Assembly (NCBI GenBank): GCA_035507915.1
Contig: DATJNS010000423.1
Location: forward strand, 1-7,528
Direction of reading: 5' to 3'
Source of the DNA: JACQAI01 sp035507915
GTDB lineage: Bacteria; Pseudomonadota; Alphaproteobacteria; Elsterales; Elsteraceae
DNA: 7,528 nucleotides
A program made the translations under genes and the position numbers. How positions within the stretch are numbered: position 1 is the stretch's first letter; each line of letters begins with the position of its first letter. Below are positions 5,226 to 7,528 of this stretch, in pieces. The notes beneath the pieces were generated by a model, which saw only the letters and a list, made by a program, of their open reading frames with translations, did not search any database and was not told the origin of the DNA.

Positions 5226-7378
5226 TGCCGCCGAGCGGGCGGGGCCCGATCCGGCTGGGCGTCGACATCGGCGGCACCTTCACGGACATCGTCCTCTTGG
5301 CGGCCGACGGCACGGTCGTCACCAAGAAGATCTCGTCGAGCACCGACGACTATGCGCGCGCGATCGTCGCCGGCCTCGAGCAGGTGTTCGCCGAAGGCGC
5401 GCTGACCAGCGCCGACATCGCCGAGGTGCTGCACGGCACCACCGTGGCGTCGAACGCCATCCTCGAGCGGCGCGGCGCCAACACCGCGCTGATCACCACC
5501 AAGGGCTTCCGCGACATCCTCGAGATCCGCACCTTGCGCATGCCGCGGCTCTACGACCTCCATTGGGACAAGCCGCCGATGCTGATCGAGCGCCGGCTGC
5601 GCTTCGAGGTCGACGAGCGCTTGACCGTGCGCGGCGCGGTCGAGCGGCCGCTGCGCGACGAGGCGGTCGAGCCCATCGTCGACCGGCTGCTCGCCGAGGG
5701 CATCGAGTCGGTCGCGGTGTGCCTGCTCCACGCCTACGCCAACCCGGCGCACGAGCGACGCATCGGCCAGATCCTGGCGCGCCGCGCGCCGCACCTGCCG
5801 GTCAGCCTGAGCTCCGACGTGCTGCCCGAGATGCGCGAGTACGAGCGCACCTCGACGACCGCGATCAACGCCTACGTGATGCCGGTCGTGCGCCGCTACC
5901 TGGTCTCGCTCGGCGAGCAGCTGAAGCGCATCGGCGTGGCGAGCCCGATCCTGCTCATGCAGTCGAACGGCGGCCTGACGCCGGCCGACGAGGCGGCGCG
6001 CGTGCCGGTCAACATCATCGAGTCCGGGCCGGCGGCGGGCGTGATCGGCGCGCAGGCGCTCGCCCATCGGATGGGCGAGACCCACCTGATCAGCTTCGAC
6101 ATGGGCGGCACGACGGCGAAGGCGTCGCTGATCGAGCGCGGCGAGGTCACGCGCGCCGCCGAGTATCAGGTCGGCGGCGGCATCATGATCGGCTCGCGCC
6201 TGCTGACCGGCGCCGGCTACACGGTGCGCGTGCCCGCGATCGATCTCGCCGAGGTCGGCGCCGGCGGCGGCTCGATCGTGTGGCTCGACCGCGCGGGCGC
6301 GCTGCAGGTCGGACCGCAGAGCGCCGGCGCGGTGCCGGGGCCGCTGTGCTACGACGCGGGCGGCACCGAGCCCACGGTGACGGATTGCAACGTGCTGCTC
6401 GGCTACATCAACCCGACGCATCTGGTGGGCGGCGCGCTCAAGCTCAACGCCGCGCGCGCACGGGAGGTCTTCGCCGAACGGATCGCCAAGCCGCTGGGGC
6501 TATCGGTCGAGGCGGCGGCGCACGGCACGCACCTGATCGCCGCCAGCAACATGATCCGCGCGATCCGCGCGGTCTCGACCGAGCGCGGCCGCGACCCGCG
6601 CGACTACGCGCTGTTCGCGTTCGGCGGCAACGGCGCGCTGTTCGCCGCCGGCATGGCCGACACGCTCGGCATCACGCGCGTGATCGTGCCGCCGGCGCCC
6701 GGCCTGTTCTCCGCCTTCGGCCTGCTGTACGCCGACGTCGCCCACCACCTGACGCGCACCTACCGCCGCCTGGTGCGCGCGATCGCGCCGGCCGAGCTCG
6801 AGGCCGTGATCGCCGAGCTCGAAGGCCGCGCGCGCGACCTGCTGGCGAGCGAGGGCTTCACGGGGCCGCGCGCCGAGCTCAAGCGCAGCGCGCGCCTGCT
6901 CTATCAGGGCCAGTCGTTCGAGCTGCAGGTGCCGCTGGCCGACGGACCGCTCGATGGGCGGCGCCTGGCCGAGCTCGAGGAGGCCTTCGGGCGCGAGCAC
7001 GAGCGCACCTACGGTCACCGCGCCGGGCCCGAGGAGCCGGTCGAATTGGTCAGCGTCCAGGTCGTCGGCCGCGGTCTGCCGGAGACACCGCGGCTGCCCG
7101 ACGCGCTCCATCTGGCGCGCGCGGCGGCGCCCGCCGGCCCGACGTCGCGTCCGGTCTATTTCGGCCCGAAGCTGCGCTGGCTCGACACGCCGGTGCTCGG
7201 GCGCGCCGATCTCGCGGCCGCGCGCCGCGGGCCCTGCATCATCGAGGAGTATGACGCGACCTGCGTCGTGCCGCCCCACGGCGAGGCGGCACTCGACCGC
7301 TGGGGCAACATCGTCATCACGCTCGCGCCGGCGCCGGCGCGCGGCCGCGCGCGTCGCGCCGCCACGGCAGCGGTCTAA
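5225..7378 (+). CDS. hyuA: Hydantoinase A / oxoprolinase-type ATP-binding subunit
   Basis: A 717-residue cytosolic subunit of the HyuA/5-oxoprolinase family, of usual length (about 680-720). The first domain begins LGVDIGGTFTDIVL (11-24), the phosphate-binding loop of the ASKHA ATPase fold. HGTTVASNAILERRGA (70-85) and TTKGFRDILEIRT (91-103) follow. The central domain carries SSDVLPEMREYERTSTTAIN (196-215), LLMQSNGGL, ESGPAAGVIGA, a second phosphate loop FDMGGTTAKASLI (291-303) and VGAGGGS (344-350), then GPQSAGAVPGP (363-373). FGGNGALFA (466-474) stands where many relatives have FGGAGPLHA. The C-terminal domain ends in a low-complexity Ala/Arg tail. It activates the substrate amide by ATP-dependent phosphorylation together with HyuB. 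The ATG shares its A with the hyuB stop (TAATG), so translational coupling is likely; a weak GAGG lies 10 bases upstream. The gene order B then A is noted. The substrate cannot be assigned from sequence. Confidence 0.93.
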   Translation: MPPSGRGPIRLGVDIGGTFTDIVLLAADGTVVTKKISSSTDDYARAIVAGLEQVFAEGALTSADIAEVLHGTTVASNAILERRGANTALITTKGFRDILEIRTLRMPRLYDLHWDKPPMLIERRLRFEVDERLTVRGAVERPLRDEAVEPIVDRLLAEGIESVAVCLLHAYANPAHERRIGQILARRAPHLPVSLSSDVLPEMREYERTSTTAINAYVMPVVRRYLVSLGEQLKRIGVASPILLMQSNGGLTPADEAARVPVNIIESGPAAGVIGAQALAHRMGETHLISFDMGGTTAKASLIERGEVTRAAEYQVGGGIMIGSRLLTGAGYTVRVPAIDLAEVGAGGGSIVWLDRAGALQVGPQSAGAVPGPLCYDAGGTEPTVTDCNVLLGYINPTHLVGGALKLNAARAREVFAERIAKPLGLSVEAAAHGTHLIAASNMIRAIRAVSTERGRDPRDYALFAFGGNGALFAAGMADTLGITRVIVPPAPGLFSAFGLLYADVAHHLTRTYRRLVRAIAPAELEAVIAELEGRARDLLASEGFTGPRAELKRSARLLYQGQSFELQVPLADGPLDGRRLAELEEAFGREHERTYGHRAGPEEPVELVSVQVVGRGLPETPRLPDALHLARAAAPAGPTSRPVYFGPKLRWLDTPVLGRADLAAARRGPCIIEEYDATCVVPPHGEAALDRWGNIVITLAPAPARGRARRAATAAV

Positions 7379-7382
7379 CCCC

Positions 7383-7394
7383 GGCCGATCGGCC
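7383..7394. other. 12-bp palindrome between convergent genes
   Basis: GGCCGATCGGCC is a perfect palindrome in the 24-bp gap between the hyuA stop and the stop of the minus-strand LTXXQ gene. As RNA it would give only a short 4-bp stem with a 4-base loop and has no T run, so a terminator role on either strand is weakly supported. Confidence 0.25.
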
Positions 7395-7402
7395 CCGGTC
7401 GT

Positions 7403-7528
7403 CTAGCCCCGGCCGTGCCGCCGGCCGCCGTGGAACGAGCGGTCGAACAGCTCGTCGGCGGCTTGCTTCTGATCGGCGGACAGCACCGCGTAGAGCGGCT
7501 TGAAGGCCTCGGCGAACGACTTCTCGGC
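7403..7528 (-). CDS. Spy/CpxP-like LTXXQ-motif protein (3' end only)
   Basis: The minus strand encodes 41 residues up to a TAG stop at 7405-7403; the 5' part lies beyond the window edge. The visible tail contains FKPLYAVLSADQ followed by KQAADELFDRSF and a Gly/Arg/His-rich end (HGGRRHGRG). The LSADQ motif, followed by a helix and a basic or His-rich tail, is typical of the C-terminus of LTXXQ/Spy-CpxP-type proteins of proteobacteria, which are small helical periplasmic proteins linked to envelope stress or metal response. Too little is present to be sure, and the N-terminal signal peptide cannot be seen. It converges on hyuA with a gap of 24 bp. Confidence 0.6.
   Translation of the reverse strand, partial: AEKSFAEAFKPLYAVLSADQKQAADELFDRSFHGGRRHGRG

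Noticed and set aside
4844..6421. A 525-codon minus-strand open frame across the hyuB/hyuA junction
   Set aside because: Antisense shadow of two well-supported genes; composition and lack of motifs argue against coding.

Overview
This is a GC-rich bacterial stretch (hand counts give roughly 64 to 80 % G+C in different places). It most resembles an alphaproteobacterium or similar proteobacterium: it carries orphan periplasmic solute-binding proteins, a secreted DUF1223 protein, a hydantoinase/oxoprolinase pair and an LTXXQ-type envelope protein. That placement is inferred from gene content only. There is no rRNA, tRNA, CRISPR array or recognisable insertion sequence.

Layout. The left edge (2-460, +) is the C-terminal part of a metallo-beta-lactamase-fold hydrolase. 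It converges on a minus-strand block of two exported solute-binding proteins: a TRAP-type DctP-like protein (2428-1433), followed 43 bp later by a ModA-like, type-2 periplasmic binding protein (1389-631). No permease or ATPase gene for either is in view. The second gene lies between two near-identical 33-bp direct repeats (468-500 and 1427-1459, 32 of 33 bases alike). One is the 3' end of the dctP gene; the other lies alone beyond the second gene, so a rearrangement or insertion at the dctP 3' end is likely.

Divergent from dctP, on the plus strand, are a secreted DUF1223 protein with a CxxC motif (2573-3310) and then, after a 115-bp gap with a possible promoter, a two-gene operon: hyuB-type (3426-5225) and hyuA-type (5225-7378) subunits joined by a TAATG stop/start overlap. 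Together the two subunits should form an ATP-dependent cytosolic enzyme that opens a cyclic amide (hydantoin or 5-oxoproline type) or a related substrate; the substrate cannot be read from the sequence. The right edge (7528-7403, -) is the C-terminal tail of a Spy/CpxP-like LTXXQ protein that converges on hyuA.

Working together: the plausible theme is uptake and breakdown of small organic compounds, with periplasmic capture by the two binding proteins and cytosolic hydrolysis by HyuAB. The two blocks are divergent and separated by DUF1223, so this functional link is only an inference. I see no clear sign of a wholly new system; the most unusual structure is the direct repeat around the second binding-protein gene.
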